Assembly (NCBI GenBank): GCA_028689735.1
Contig: JAQVCP010000013.1
Span: forward strand, 1 to 64,000
DNA length: 64,000 nucleotides
Source: Hespellia sp.
GTDB lineage: Bacteria > Bacillota > Clostridia > Lachnospirales > Lachnospiraceae
Direction of reading: 5' to 3'
Under the pieces are notes generated by a model. It was not told where the DNA came from. It did no database searches and saw nothing but the letters and a program-made list of their open reading frames with translations. Made by a program: the position numbers and the translations under genes. This document shows, piece by piece, positions 43,755-52,146 of the stretch. Position 1 is the first letter of the stretch, and each line of letters begins with the position of its first letter.

Positions 43755-44630
43755 ATGGAAAAGAGAATTTCAGGACATACAGGTTTAATGGGATTATTCG
43801 GAACACCGGTTGGACATTCAGGATCACCGGCAATGTACAACTTTGCGTTCCAGCATGACGGACTGGATTACGCATATCTTGCATTTGATGTGAATGTAGA
43901 CGAGATGGCAAAGACATTTGAAGCAATCAAGCTCTTTAACATGAGAGGCGGAAACTTCACGATGCCATGCAAGAACATCGCAGCAGAGTTAGTGGATAAA
44001 CTGTCTCCGGCAGCAGAGATTATCGGAGCCTGCAACGTATTCGTTAATGATGACGGTGTGATTACAGGACACATCACTGACGGAGTTGGTTTTGTAAAGA
44101 ATCTTGAACTCAGCGGATTTAATGTAAAAGGTAAGAAGACTGTAGTATTAGGTGCCGGTGGAGCTGCAACAGCAATCCAGGTACAGCTTGCACTGGACGG
44201 TGCACAAGAAGTGAAGATCTTCAATATCAAAGATGATTTCTACGCAAGAGCAGAAGGTACAAAAGCTAAATTAGCTGAGAAATGCCCAGAGTGTCTTGTA
44301 ACAGTAGATGATCTTGCGGACAGTGCAAAATTAGCAGATGCAATCAACAACTGTGATATCGTAATCAATGCAACAATCATGGGAATGAAACCTCATCAGG
44401 ATGTTACGTTAGTAGACAAATCTTTATTCCGCAAGGATCTCGTTGTAGCTGATACAGTATACAGTCCAGAGAAAACAAAGATGATCGTAGAAGCAGAAGA
44501 AGCAGGATGCAAAGCTATCGGCGGTAAAGGTATGCTCCTTCAACAGGGTGTTGTTAACTATGACTTATTCGTAGGAAAAGAATTCCCAACTGCAGATTAC
44601 GAAGCATTTCAGGCAGAACAAGCAAAATAA
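43755..44630 (+). CDS. Shikimate/quinate dehydrogenase family protein
   Basis: This 291-residue protein of the AroE/YdiB family has the substrate block FGTPVGHSGSPAMYNFAF, a catalytic lysine in NFTMPCKN (Lys73), ITDGVGF (Asp109) and a dinucleotide motif VVLGAGGAATAIQ. It should interconvert 3-dehydroshikimate with shikimate, or dehydroquinate with quinate. The setting (LysR, enoate reductase, MFS, no other aro genes) points to catabolic use of imported shikimate or quinate rather than the biosynthetic AroE. The motif NFTMPCK departs from the common NVTxPxK form. Confidence 0.85.
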   Translation: MEKRISGHTGLMGLFGTPVGHSGSPAMYNFAFQHDGLDYAYLAFDVNVDEMAKTFEAIKLFNMRGGNFTMPCKNIAAELVDKLSPAAEIIGACNVFVNDDGVITGHITDGVGFVKNLELSGFNVKGKKTVVLGAGGAATAIQVQLALDGAQEVKIFNIKDDFYARAEGTKAKLAEKCPECLVTVDDLADSAKLADAINNCDIVINATIMGMKPHQDVTLVDKSLFRKDLVVADTVYSPEKTKMIVEAEEAGCKAIGGKGMLLQQGVVNYDLFVGKEFPTADYEAFQAEQAK

Positions 44631-44770
44631 GGATTCACAGCAAAATATTTCATCTGAAAAATGAGAAAAAAGATTCGATTGTCAATTATGTTGTGATATG
44701 ATTTTAACAATTATGTCCAGATATAATTTACATAAAGGAAACTAAAAATTTTTTAAAAGGAGAAATGAGA

Positions 44771-46075
44771 ATGAAGGCAAAAAAATACTTATGGTCGATG
44801 ATCTGTGTATACATGTGCTACTTAACACATGGTATTCAGGCATTGATTCTGAGCCAAAACAATGTCAACTTCGCTACACAGTGGGGATTTGACATGTCAG
44901 ACCCAACATCTACAGTATATGCAGCAGGTATCGCAGCTGTAAGTTCAGCAATCGCCTGGACAGGTTTAGGAAAGTTCATCAGTGTATGGATTGGTGGAGA
45001 GATTTCCGATAAGATCGGACGTAAAAAGATGATGATCGCAGGAGCAGCACTTTACATCTTATGCTTCGCAGGTCTTCTTACAACAACAAACCCAACACTT
45101 GCAGCTGTATGTGCATTTATGGCTGGTGTAGCAACATCTGGATTTTGGGATGCAGCAGGATACCCAGCAGTACAGGAAGCTTACACAGCAGCTCCTGGAG
45201 CAGCACTTATCGCAATTAAGTTCTTCGTTTCATTATCAGGTATGGTTTATCCATTACTTGCGGTACAGTTGGCAAGCACAGGAAACTGGAAGACATCAGT
45301 TATCATTCCATTGGTAATGTCAGTCGTTTGTCTTGCACTTGCAGTTATTGCTCCATTTGCATATGACGATATGAAGAAGTCTGCTGCAGCAGCAGGTGGT
45401 AACTCGAAAGAATCTGATGCAGTTAAAGCAGATATCGAAGCTCAAAAAGCAGCAATGCTTACAAAACCTTCAAAGGTTGTTGTATTCTTAGTAATGTTCT
45501 ATGCATTCCTTTGCATGGCAATTATGTACGGTGCACAGCAGTATACAAAAGCATTTGGTATCGCTGTATGTGGACTTCCGGAGATGGAAGCTGCTTCACT
45601 TACAACATGGTTCACACTTGGATCTCTTGCAGCAGTAATCTTCTGGGCAATTATGATGGCTAAGTTAAAATGGAATCCATTAAAGGTTATCCTGATTGAC
45701 TCTATCATGACAGCAGTTGCACTTGCAGGTGTACTCTTCATTCACGAAGTAGTAATCATCAAGATTGCAATTGTATTACTTGGATTCTTCGCTTCAGGCG
45801 GAGCTCTTCAGACAGGTCTTGGAGTTGTTCAGGAGTTCAATCCAGGTCCTAAGGGAAGAAACACAGGTATCTACTATACATTCATGGGTGCAGCTTCTTA
45901 CTCTATTCCGGTAGTAGCAGCTCAGCTCACAAAAGCTTCCGGCGAGAGCAGCGCTGTATATACACTGATGGGTATGCTTTTGGTATTCGCTGTACTTGCA
46001 ATCTTAAGCTCACTGTTCCTTGTTGGACAGTACAAGAAGATTTTTGGTACAAGCCCACTTTCACAGAGCAAATAA
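44771..46075 (+). CDS. MFS transporter of the shikimate-type operon
   Basis: This 434-residue major facilitator has about 12 helices, split by a charged central loop (about 205-235, MKKSAAAAGGNSKESDAVKADIEAQ). WIGGEISDKIGRKKMMIAG is the signature loop between helices 2 and 3. As the last gene of the operon it probably imports the substrate (shikimate, quinate or a related acid). The ATG at 44771 has GGAGA 7 nt upstream; an ATG at 44765 lies too close to it. A TATAAT hexamer near 44733 could be an extra promoter. Confidence 0.82.
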   Translation: MKAKKYLWSMICVYMCYLTHGIQALILSQNNVNFATQWGFDMSDPTSTVYAAGIAAVSSAIAWTGLGKFISVWIGGEISDKIGRKKMMIAGAALYILCFAGLLTTTNPTLAAVCAFMAGVATSGFWDAAGYPAVQEAYTAAPGAALIAIKFFVSLSGMVYPLLAVQLASTGNWKTSVIIPLVMSVVCLALAVIAPFAYDDMKKSAAAAGGNSKESDAVKADIEAQKAAMLTKPSKVVVFLVMFYAFLCMAIMYGAQQYTKAFGIAVCGLPEMEAASLTTWFTLGSLAAVIFWAIMMAKLKWNPLKVILIDSIMTAVALAGVLFIHEVVIIKIAIVLLGFFASGGALQTGLGVVQEFNPGPKGRNTGIYYTFMGAASYSIPVVAAQLTKASGESSAVYTLMGMLLVFAVLAILSSLFLVGQYKKIFGTSPLSQSK

Positions 46076-46128
46076 TTACAGAATAAAGAAAAAGGTTCTG
46101 TACGGTTTTACAAATAGTATATTATATA

Positions 46129-46168
46129 CAACAAGAATCCTCGCACTTTCGTGCGGGGATTCTTGTTG
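46129..46168 (+). terminator. Intrinsic terminator of the shikimate-type operon
   Basis: CAACAAGAATCCTCGCAC (46129-46146) pairs with GTGCGGGGATTCTTGTTG (46151-46168), one G-U pair and a TTTC tetraloop. The T-run after it is weak, but the 18-bp stem is strong. Confidence 0.82.
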
Positions 46169-46502
46169 CAATTTGGAATAAATTTCTGATAGCTTTCACA
46201 CGTTAATCTATAAAAGTGTAAAAAAGAGAATTAAAAAATTATTGAATTTAAAAGAAAAATAAAGTTTTTATGCCATATATATTATTAAAAGGTACTGTAA
46301 ATAATAAAAATGTAATAAGAATGGGGAAAAAACTTATCAATATATATGAATTATGTGAATGGATTCTATAGAAAAAACCAATTAGACAGGATACCTAATG
46401 AAGAGATATAATACTTTAGTAAGTTAAATCGGTTATTTTCGCGTTCTATTTGTTAGTTAATTAACAATCAAAATAGAAATTTATTTAACAAAGGAGAGAG
46501 CT
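46169..46502 (+). promoter_or_regulatory. A/T-rich promoter region of the TRAP transporter operon
   Basis: This 334-nt gap is very A/T-rich and without a recognisable gene. A TATAAT hexamer lies at 46407-46412. Closer to the gene, 46444-46478 forms an imperfect palindrome (TTCTATTTGTTA against TAACAATCAAAATAGAA), which may be an operator or a leader hairpin. AAAGGAGAG at 46491-46499 is the ribosome-binding site. CGTTCTAT at 46443-46450 loosely resembles the repeated element near the LysR gene. Confidence 0.45.
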
Positions 46503-47042
46503 ATGAAAGTATTAAAGTGGTTGGACAAGTATTTTGAAGAAGCTGTATTAGTTGTGCTGTTATGTCTGATGATGTTGATCATGGGAATTCAGGTAACTGC
46601 ACGTTATGCATTAGGCAGCTCACTTTCCTGGTCAGAGGAAATCACAAGATATCTTTTTATCTGGTCCGGATTTTTAAGTGCAAGTTTTTGTGTGAAGAAG
46701 GGAGCTTCTGTTAAGATTGAACAGTTGGTATCCGCTTTCCCAAGAAAAGTAACGCATTTGTTGAGAGTAGTCAGCTATACGATCGAGATTATTTTTTTCA
46801 CCTACCTGATTCCTTTCGCAGTATCTTATGTGCAGTCGGCAGTTACGAGCAGACAGTTGAGTCCGGCATGTAGTATTCCAATGTATTTTATTCAGCTTTC
46901 AACACTGTTTAGTTTTGTGTTGTGTGATATCAGACTGGTGCAGAAGATGGTGCAGAGAATCCAGATTCTGACGGGCAGAAGAGAAGACACACTGTTGAAG
47001 TCGAAAGAAGAGATTATGGAAGAACTGAAAGAGGAGGTATAG
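46503..47042 (+). CDS. dctQ: TRAP transporter small permease (DctQ)
   Basis: This 179-residue membrane protein has four helices and the DctQ block LSWSEEITRYLFIWSGFLSASFCVKKGASVKI. It forms the small subunit of a tripartite ATP-independent transporter with DctM, which follows 2 nt later. It ends in a charged C-terminal tail. Confidence 0.93.
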   Translation: MKVLKWLDKYFEEAVLVVLLCLMMLIMGIQVTARYALGSSLSWSEEITRYLFIWSGFLSASFCVKKGASVKIEQLVSAFPRKVTHLLRVVSYTIEIIFFTYLIPFAVSYVQSAVTSRQLSPACSIPMYFIQLSTLFSFVLCDIRLVQKMVQRIQILTGRREDTLLKSKEEIMEELKEEV

Positions 47043-47044
47043 GC

Positions 47045-48334
47045 ATGTCCGCAGGTGTTGTATTAATATTATTCTTTGTATGTTTGTTGATTGCGATTCC
47101 AATTTCTATATCCCTGGGAATCGTTTCGATATTACCGGGGGCATTTGATCCGTCTTTTACGGCGAGTGCCACTTATGTTATCCGCTCTATGTTTGGCGGG
47201 TTGGACAGTTTTCCGCTGTTGGCGGTTCCGATGTTCGTATTATCCGGAATCATCATGGCTCGCGGTGGGATTTCCAAGAGATTGTTTGACTTATTTGCAT
47301 ACTTTATCGGAAAGTTCACAGCAGGTCTTCCGTGTGCGGTTATCGTTACCTGTCTGTTTTACGGTGCGATTTCAGGTTCTGGAATTGCCACAGTTGCGGC
47401 GGTAGGAAGCATGACGATTCCGCTTCTGGTAGAATTAGGATATGATAAGAAGTTTATTACGGCTATGGTTGCCATTGCGGGAAGTTTGGGGGTCATCATT
47501 CCGCCAAGTATTCCATTCATTATGTATGGTATGGCATCCGGGGTGTCTGTCAGTGATATTTTTGTTGCGGGTATCGTGCCTGGAATCATGATTGGATTCT
47601 TCCTGATGGCATACGCATTTGTATACTGCAAACGTTATGGTGAGGATAAGGAGAAAATCAATGCCCATGTGGATGGCCTGAGAAAACAGGGAATCTGGAA
47701 AGTATTCAAGAGCAGTTTCTTTGCCCTGCTGTCTCCGATCATCATTCTGGGGTGTATTTATTCCGGAGTTGCTTCTCCCACAGAAGCGGCAGTAATCTCA
47801 GTGTTTTATTCACTGTTTATCAGTATCTGTGTGTATAAGTCTCTGAAGGTTCAGCAATTATATTCTGTATTTGCAGAAGGTGTTAAGACCTATGCACCGG
47901 TCCTCTTCGTTCTGGCGGCATCGGTTGCGTTTTCCAGAGTGCTGACACTGATGCAGGTACCACAGGTAATCAGTGGATGGATTCTTGACAACTTTACGAG
48001 TAAAGTGGTGATTCTGATTATTATCAACATCTTCCTGCTGCTGGTAGGTATGGTGATGGATACAACACCGGCGATTCTGATTCTGACACCAATCCTTCTC
48101 CCAATCGCACAGGGAATTGGAATGGATTCGATTCATTTCGGTGTCATGATGGTCGTAAACCTTGCAATCGGATTTGTAACACCGCCGATTGGTGTAAACC
48201 TGTTTATTGCAAGTACTCTCACGGAGATTCCGGTCGCAACGATTTCAAGGAAAGTACTACCTATGATTTTATTCTTCCTGGTTGCATTGATTCTGATTAC
48301 GTTTATTCCACAGATTAGTCTGTGCCTGTTATAA
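47045..48334 (+). CDS. dctM: TRAP transporter large permease (DctM)
   Basis: This 429-residue, 12-13-helix permease has the DctM blocks PMFVLSGIIMARGGISKRL, GSLGVIIPPSIPFIMYG, VASPTEAAVI and VNLAIGFVTPPIGVNLF. It moves organic acids with Na+ or H+. GAGGAGGTAT precedes the ATG. The three TRAP genes form one compact operon. Confidence 0.94.
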   Translation: MSAGVVLILFFVCLLIAIPISISLGIVSILPGAFDPSFTASATYVIRSMFGGLDSFPLLAVPMFVLSGIIMARGGISKRLFDLFAYFIGKFTAGLPCAVIVTCLFYGAISGSGIATVAAVGSMTIPLLVELGYDKKFITAMVAIAGSLGVIIPPSIPFIMYGMASGVSVSDIFVAGIVPGIMIGFFLMAYAFVYCKRYGEDKEKINAHVDGLRKQGIWKVFKSSFFALLSPIIILGCIYSGVASPTEAAVISVFYSLFISICVYKSLKVQQLYSVFAEGVKTYAPVLFVLAASVAFSRVLTLMQVPQVISGWILDNFTSKVVILIIINIFLLLVGMVMDTTPAILILTPILLPIAQGIGMDSIHFGVMMVVNLAIGFVTPPIGVNLFIASTLTEIPVATISRKVLPMILFFLVALILITFIPQISLCLL

Positions 48335-48344
48335 GGAGGACACT

Positions 48345-49364
48345 ATGAAAAAGATGAACTTGAAGAAAGCAGGAATTGCAGCAGTCATGCTTGGTGCCAT
48401 GCTGGTAACAACAAGCTGTAAAAATAGTAACAGCGGGGACGCAGAAGTTCAGAGATATGCATGGCCTCTGGCGACCTGCAGTACTACGGACACCATCACA
48501 CACATTTTTGCCCAGACATTTGCAGATGAGGTGGGAGAGCTGAGTGATGGAAAGATGAAGATTCAGGTCTACCCACAGAGTACACTGGGCGGGGACCGCG
48601 AACTGATGGAAAGCTGTAAGGATGGCGATATACCGTTCGTTGTACAGTCACCGGCACCACAGGTAAGCTTTATGCCGGAGCTGTGCGTGTTTGACTCCCC
48701 TTGTGTATTTGAGGATATTTCGGATGCGAGAGCGGCAGTCGATGCACCGGACTTTCAGGAGATTGTTCAGGGAATTTATCAGGATGCGGGATATCAGCTG
48801 CTCGGAACAGCTGATCAGTGCTTCCGGGTTATGACAACACAGAAAGAATTCAAGGATTTTTCTTCTTTCAAGGGACAGAAAATCCGTACCATGGAGAATG
48901 CATTCCATATCCAGTTTTGGAAAGCCATCGGAGCGAACCCGACACCAATGTCATTCAGTGAGGTGTACATTGGTCTGCAGCAGGGAACTATCGATGCCCA
49001 GGAGAATGCATTTGAGCTGCTTGTAAGTGCAAAGCTCTATGAGCAGCAGAAATATGTAATCGAGACCAACGCAGTGCCGGATTATACGACGTTGATCGTA
49101 AGTGATGATTTCTTCCAGGATTTGTCAGAAGACCAGCAGAAAATCATCAGACAGGCAGCGGAGAATGCACAGAAGGCAGCCAGAGATTCTGCCGATGACA
49201 GAAGAGAAGAGAGAGAGAAAGAGCTGTTAGCGGAAGGCATGGAGATTATCAAATTAGATGATGCCACATGGGCACAGATGCAGGAAGCAAGTGAGCCAGT
49301 CTATGAGTCTATTAAAAAGCAGGCAGGGGAAGAACTGTTCAACTTGTATACAGGGCGGGAGTAA
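48345..49364 (+). CDS. dctP: TRAP transporter substrate-binding lipoprotein (DctP)
   Basis: This 339-residue lipoprotein (signal ending VTTSC, Cys25) has the DctP fold. The conserved arginine that binds the substrate carboxylate is in FKGQKIRTMEN, followed by GANPTPMSFSEVYIGLQQGTIDAQENAF. Cargo is therefore an organic acid. Lying next to a shikimate-type operon, it may carry shikimate, quinate or a breakdown product, but it has its own promoter and terminator. AAGGAGG precedes the ATG. Confidence 0.9.
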   Translation: MKKMNLKKAGIAAVMLGAMLVTTSCKNSNSGDAEVQRYAWPLATCSTTDTITHIFAQTFADEVGELSDGKMKIQVYPQSTLGGDRELMESCKDGDIPFVVQSPAPQVSFMPELCVFDSPCVFEDISDARAAVDAPDFQEIVQGIYQDAGYQLLGTADQCFRVMTTQKEFKDFSSFKGQKIRTMENAFHIQFWKAIGANPTPMSFSEVYIGLQQGTIDAQENAFELLVSAKLYEQQKYVIETNAVPDYTTLIVSDDFFQDLSEDQQKIIRQAAENAQKAARDSADDRREEREKELLAEGMEIIKLDDATWAQMQEASEPVYESIKKQAGEELFNLYTGRE

Positions 49365-49371
49365 GCAGCAA

Positions 49372-49399
49372 AGTGGATTTCTGAGAATCCCATTTGACA
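49372..49399 (+). repeat. Dispersed hairpin repeat, copy F (divergent)
   Basis: GCAAAGTGGATT, TCTGAG, then AATCCCATTTGAC: GGATT (49376-49380) pairs with AATCC (49387-49391). It keeps the GCAAAG left flank and the TTTGAC right flank of copies B and E, but with T for C in the left arm. It lies between the dctP stop and its terminator. Confidence 0.45.
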
Positions 49400-49411
49400 T
49401 ATTTGACATAG

Positions 49412-49455
49412 AAAAATCCGGAGTATAACGACAGATGTTATATTCCGGATTTTTT
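49412..49455 (+). terminator. Intrinsic terminator of the TRAP operon
   Basis: An 18-bp stem, 49412-49429 with 49437-49454, has a 7-nt loop and is followed by a T-run. Confidence 0.9.
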
Positions 49456-49518
49456 GTGTGGGTGGAGGAGATGTCCGCTTACTTTGTCTAAGGTCTTACG
49501 GGAAGGAGCAGATTTGCA

Positions 49519-49547
49519 TTGGATTTGACCGGATAGTGTGCTAAAAT
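49519..49547 (+). promoter_or_regulatory. Promoter of the two-component system
   Basis: TTGGAT (49519-49524), 17-nt spacer ending TGC, TAAAAT (49542-49547), so an extended -10 is possible. A direct repeat TTACGGGAAGGA(A)GCAG flanks the region (49496-49510 and 49596-49611), 100 bp apart. Confidence 0.55.
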
Positions 49548-49561
49548 CCAAATAGAATAGC

Positions 49562-49591
49562 TGTAAGGTTGTGTCAGACAATCTTACAAAA
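49562..49591. promoter_or_regulatory. Inverted repeat and probable response-regulator site
   Basis: TGTAAGGTTGT (49562-49572) is inverted at ACAATCTTACA (49578-49588). Read on the minus strand, 49591-49578 is TTTTGTAAGATTGT, matching TTTTGTAAGATTTT in front of the ABC genes (51314-51327) at 13 of 14 positions. A shared site next to a response regulator suggests autoregulation. Confidence 0.6.
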
Positions 49592-49654
49592 GATGTTACG
49601 GGAAGGAAGCAGGCGGGATTCTGTAGTATTCGCCGGGCTTTGGGGAAGGTGAAA

Positions 49655-50335
49655 ATGACAAACATACTAATTGTAGAAGATGACAGAACACTGAGTGATG
49701 GAATTGTATTAGCCATGAAGCGGGAGGGTCTGGCATTTGATCAGGCATATACATTTCAGGAGGGAATGAAGCATTTTGCGAAAGAAGATTATCAGATGGT
49801 CTTGCTGGATGTCAACCTGCCAGACGGGAATGGCTATGAGCTGCTCAAAGCAATCCGGGAGACCAGTCAGGTGCCGGTGCTCATGCTTACCGCAAGGGAT
49901 ATGGAAATGGATGAAGTGATGGGACTGGAGCTGGGGGCAGATGATTATATGACAAAGCCATTTTCATTGGCGGTGCTGCGGGCGAGAATGGGGAGTCTTC
50001 TCCGAAGAAATCTGGTTAGCGGAAATCGTTTTACCGAAGATTCGTTAAGCTTTGATTTTGAAAATCTGATTTTTACCAGAGCAGGTGAGGAGCTTTATCT
50101 AAGCAAAGGAGAGCAGAGACTTCTGCGGCTGCTCACGAAAAATGCAGATCACCCTATGTCCAGAAATCTTCTGGTGGATCGGATGTGGACAGATGATGCA
50201 GAGTATGTGGATGAAAATGCATTGTCCGTTACCATAAGAAGGCTGCGGGAGAAGATAGAAGAAGATCCTTCTCATCCGGTATATATCCAGACCGTGTATG
50301 GTGTCGGCTATATTTGGAAAAAAGGGAATAAGTGA
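49655..50335 (+). CDS. OmpR-family response regulator
   Basis: This 226-residue regulator has a receiver domain (phospho-acceptor Asp52 in VLLDVNLPDGNG, acidic pair EDD at 8-10, Lys of YMTKPFS) and a C-terminal winged helix (VDENALSVTIRRLREKIEEDP). It is paired with the kinase that follows. The ATG at 49655 has GGGGAAGGTG upstream; the longer open frame from 49571 would add 28 residues across the inverted repeat and is not expected. The shared upstream motif suggests it controls itself and the ABC exporter at 51394. Confidence 0.92.
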   Translation: MTNILIVEDDRTLSDGIVLAMKREGLAFDQAYTFQEGMKHFAKEDYQMVLLDVNLPDGNGYELLKAIRETSQVPVLMLTARDMEMDEVMGLELGADDYMTKPFSLAVLRARMGSLLRRNLVSGNRFTEDSLSFDFENLIFTRAGEELYLSKGEQRLLRLLTKNADHPMSRNLLVDRMWTDDAEYVDENALSVTIRRLREKIEEDPSHPVYIQTVYGVGYIWKKGNK

Positions 50336-50346
50336 GGGACTGCGGC

Positions 50347-51204
50347 ATGAGATTTGGAGATAGAAAATACTCTTATGAACGACTGAATCGTATGATTGAT
50401 GATGCGATGACCGGAGAGTTTAAAGAAGGCGACTACACAGAGGAGGAACTGTCAAAGCTGGAAGTTAAGTGGATGCGGTTCTTGAAAGCATCTTCTCTAA
50501 GCCGGGAAAATATTGAAAAAGACAAAAGGGTCATGCAGGAACTGGTGTCGGATATTTCCCACCAGACGAAGACACCTCTGGCCAATATGAAGCTGTATTC
50601 GGAACTTTTAATGGAACAGGAGCTGGATCGGGAAAGTAGTATGCTGGCAGAGAGAATCTACGAGCAGAGCAATCGACTGGAATTTCTGATTCAATCCCTA
50701 GTGAAAATGTCACGCCTTGAAACGGGAACCATTCAGGTGGAGACAACGTCAGCTCCGGTGAAGGCACTGCTTCATGATGTGCTCCTTCTTGCGGAGTCGA
50801 AAGCGGCGCACAGAAAGACCGGGATTGTAATAGAGTATGATGGAGAAGACTGTGCGCGGTATGACAAAAAATGGACGGTGGAAGCCATTTACAATATTCT
50901 TGATAATGCAGTCAAGTATTCTCCGGAGAATAGCCAGATTACCATTTGGGTAACGGTATATGAAATGTTTGTGAGGGTTTCCGTCATGGATCAGGGAATT
51001 GGAATCAGCGAGGCGGAGATGGCGCAGATTTTCACCCGTTTTTACCGGAGTCCAAGAGTGCAGCAGGCAGAGGGCGTTGGTGTGGGACTGTATCTGAGTC
51101 GGGAGATCATTTCCAAAGGTGGAGGATATATCAAGGTGGATTCAACAGAAGGTGTGGGAAGTATATTCCATGTGTATCTGGCGAGGAAATCTGATCCTGC
51201 ATAA
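50347..51204 (+). CDS. Soluble sensor histidine kinase without membrane segments
   Basis: This 285-residue kinase has an H-box VSDISHQTKTPLAN (His72), N-box AIYNILDNAVKYSPEN, and G-boxes MDQGIGIS and GVGVGLYLSREIISKGGG. The 70 residues before the H-box are charged and helical with no hydrophobic stretch, so there is no membrane anchor or extracellular sensor. It may sense through the adjacent ABC transporter or a cytoplasmic signal. Its ATG is 12 nt after the regulator stop, with GAGGG upstream; a GTG at 50332 overlaps the regulator. Confidence 0.88.
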   Translation: MRFGDRKYSYERLNRMIDDAMTGEFKEGDYTEEELSKLEVKWMRFLKASSLSRENIEKDKRVMQELVSDISHQTKTPLANMKLYSELLMEQELDRESSMLAERIYEQSNRLEFLIQSLVKMSRLETGTIQVETTSAPVKALLHDVLLLAESKAAHRKTGIVIEYDGEDCARYDKKWTVEAIYNILDNAVKYSPENSQITIWVTVYEMFVRVSVMDQGIGISEAEMAQIFTRFYRSPRVQQAEGVGVGLYLSREIISKGGGYIKVDSTEGVGSIFHVYLARKSDPA

Positions 51205-51313
51205 GAAAGCAGAAGAGTGACTTCGGCTGTCCGTTTTAGGTTTGGAAGAAAAGTAGAAAGAGTGGACAGGCACAGAAAATGCGTTGAGCGGTGCATGTGC
51301 ACTCTTCTTTCAG

Positions 51314-51360
51314 TTTTGTAAGATTTTGGAAAGAATCTGGCAAGAACTCTGTGCTATATT
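51314..51360 (+). promoter_or_regulatory. ABC exporter promoter with response-regulator motif
   Basis: TTTTGTAAGATTTT (51314-51327) lies upstream of a -10 TATATT (51355-51360) that lacks a recognisable -35, the arrangement of an activator-dependent promoter. An AGATT/AATCT inverted repeat (51321-51325, 51334-51338) overlaps it. Confidence 0.55.
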
Positions 51361-51393
51361 GGTAATAGAGAGATACACAAGGAGGGCATCAAT

Positions 51394-52146
51394 ATGGCAA
51401 AAGTATTAAGAACAGAGAATCTGAAAAAATATTATGGGGAAGCAGAGAGTCAGGTCAGGGCGTTAGACGGAGTGGACTTTTCTGTGGAGCAGGGAGAGTT
51501 TGTTGCAGTGGTTGGAACCAGCGGTTCAGGAAAGTCAACACTTCTGCATATGCTGGGAGGTCTTGATCGGCCGACATCGGGGAAAGTATGGGTGGATGAT
51601 AAGGACATTTTCGGACTGAAGGACGATGCGCTCTGTATTTTCCGCCGCAGGAAGATTGGTTTTGTATTCCAGAACTATAATCTGGTTCCAGTCCTGAATG
51701 TCTATGAAAATATCGTGCTTCCAATTGAGCTGGATGGAAATACAGTAGACCAGTTTTATGTTCAGGAGGTCATCCAGGCATTGGGATTAGAGAGCAAATG
51801 TGACAGTCTTCCAAGTCAGCTTTCCGGCGGGCAGCAGAGGGTGGCAATTGCCAGGGCGCTTGCCACGAAGCCGGCAATTCTTCTCGCGGATGAGCCGACC
51901 GGGAACCTGGATAGTGCAACCAGTCAAGATGTGCTGGGGTTGATGAAGATGACCGGGGAGCGTTTTTCCCAGACGATTGTCATGATTACCCATGACGAGG
52001 AGCTCGCACAGCTGTCCGACCGCATTATCCGGATTGAAGATGGAAAGATCAAAGGGACGAAAAACAGGAACCATGATATTCCTGAGGAAAGAATGAAAGA
52101 CCGTAAAACAGGCAGCAGACGAAAAGGCGGTGAGGCTGATGCGTAA
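51394..52146 (+). CDS. ABC transporter ATP-binding protein of the two-component-linked exporter
   Basis: This 250-residue MacB/LolD-class ATPase has GTSGSGKST (41-49), the signature LSGGQQRVA, Walker B ILLADEP and TGNLDSATS, plus a basic C-terminal tail (KDRKTGSRRKGGEADA) that overlaps the permease start. With the adjacent two-component system it resembles peptide-antibiotic sensing and export modules. AAGGAGG precedes the ATG. The signature LSGGQQRVA has one Q fewer than the common SGGQQQRVA. Confidence 0.9.
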   Translation: MAKVLRTENLKKYYGEAESQVRALDGVDFSVEQGEFVAVVGTSGSGKSTLLHMLGGLDRPTSGKVWVDDKDIFGLKDDALCIFRRRKIGFVFQNYNLVPVLNVYENIVLPIELDGNTVDQFYVQEVIQALGLESKCDSLPSQLSGGQQRVAIARALATKPAILLADEPTGNLDSATSQDVLGLMKMTGERFSQTIVMITHDEELAQLSDRIIRIEDGKIKGTKNRNHDIPEERMKDRKTGSRRKGGEADA

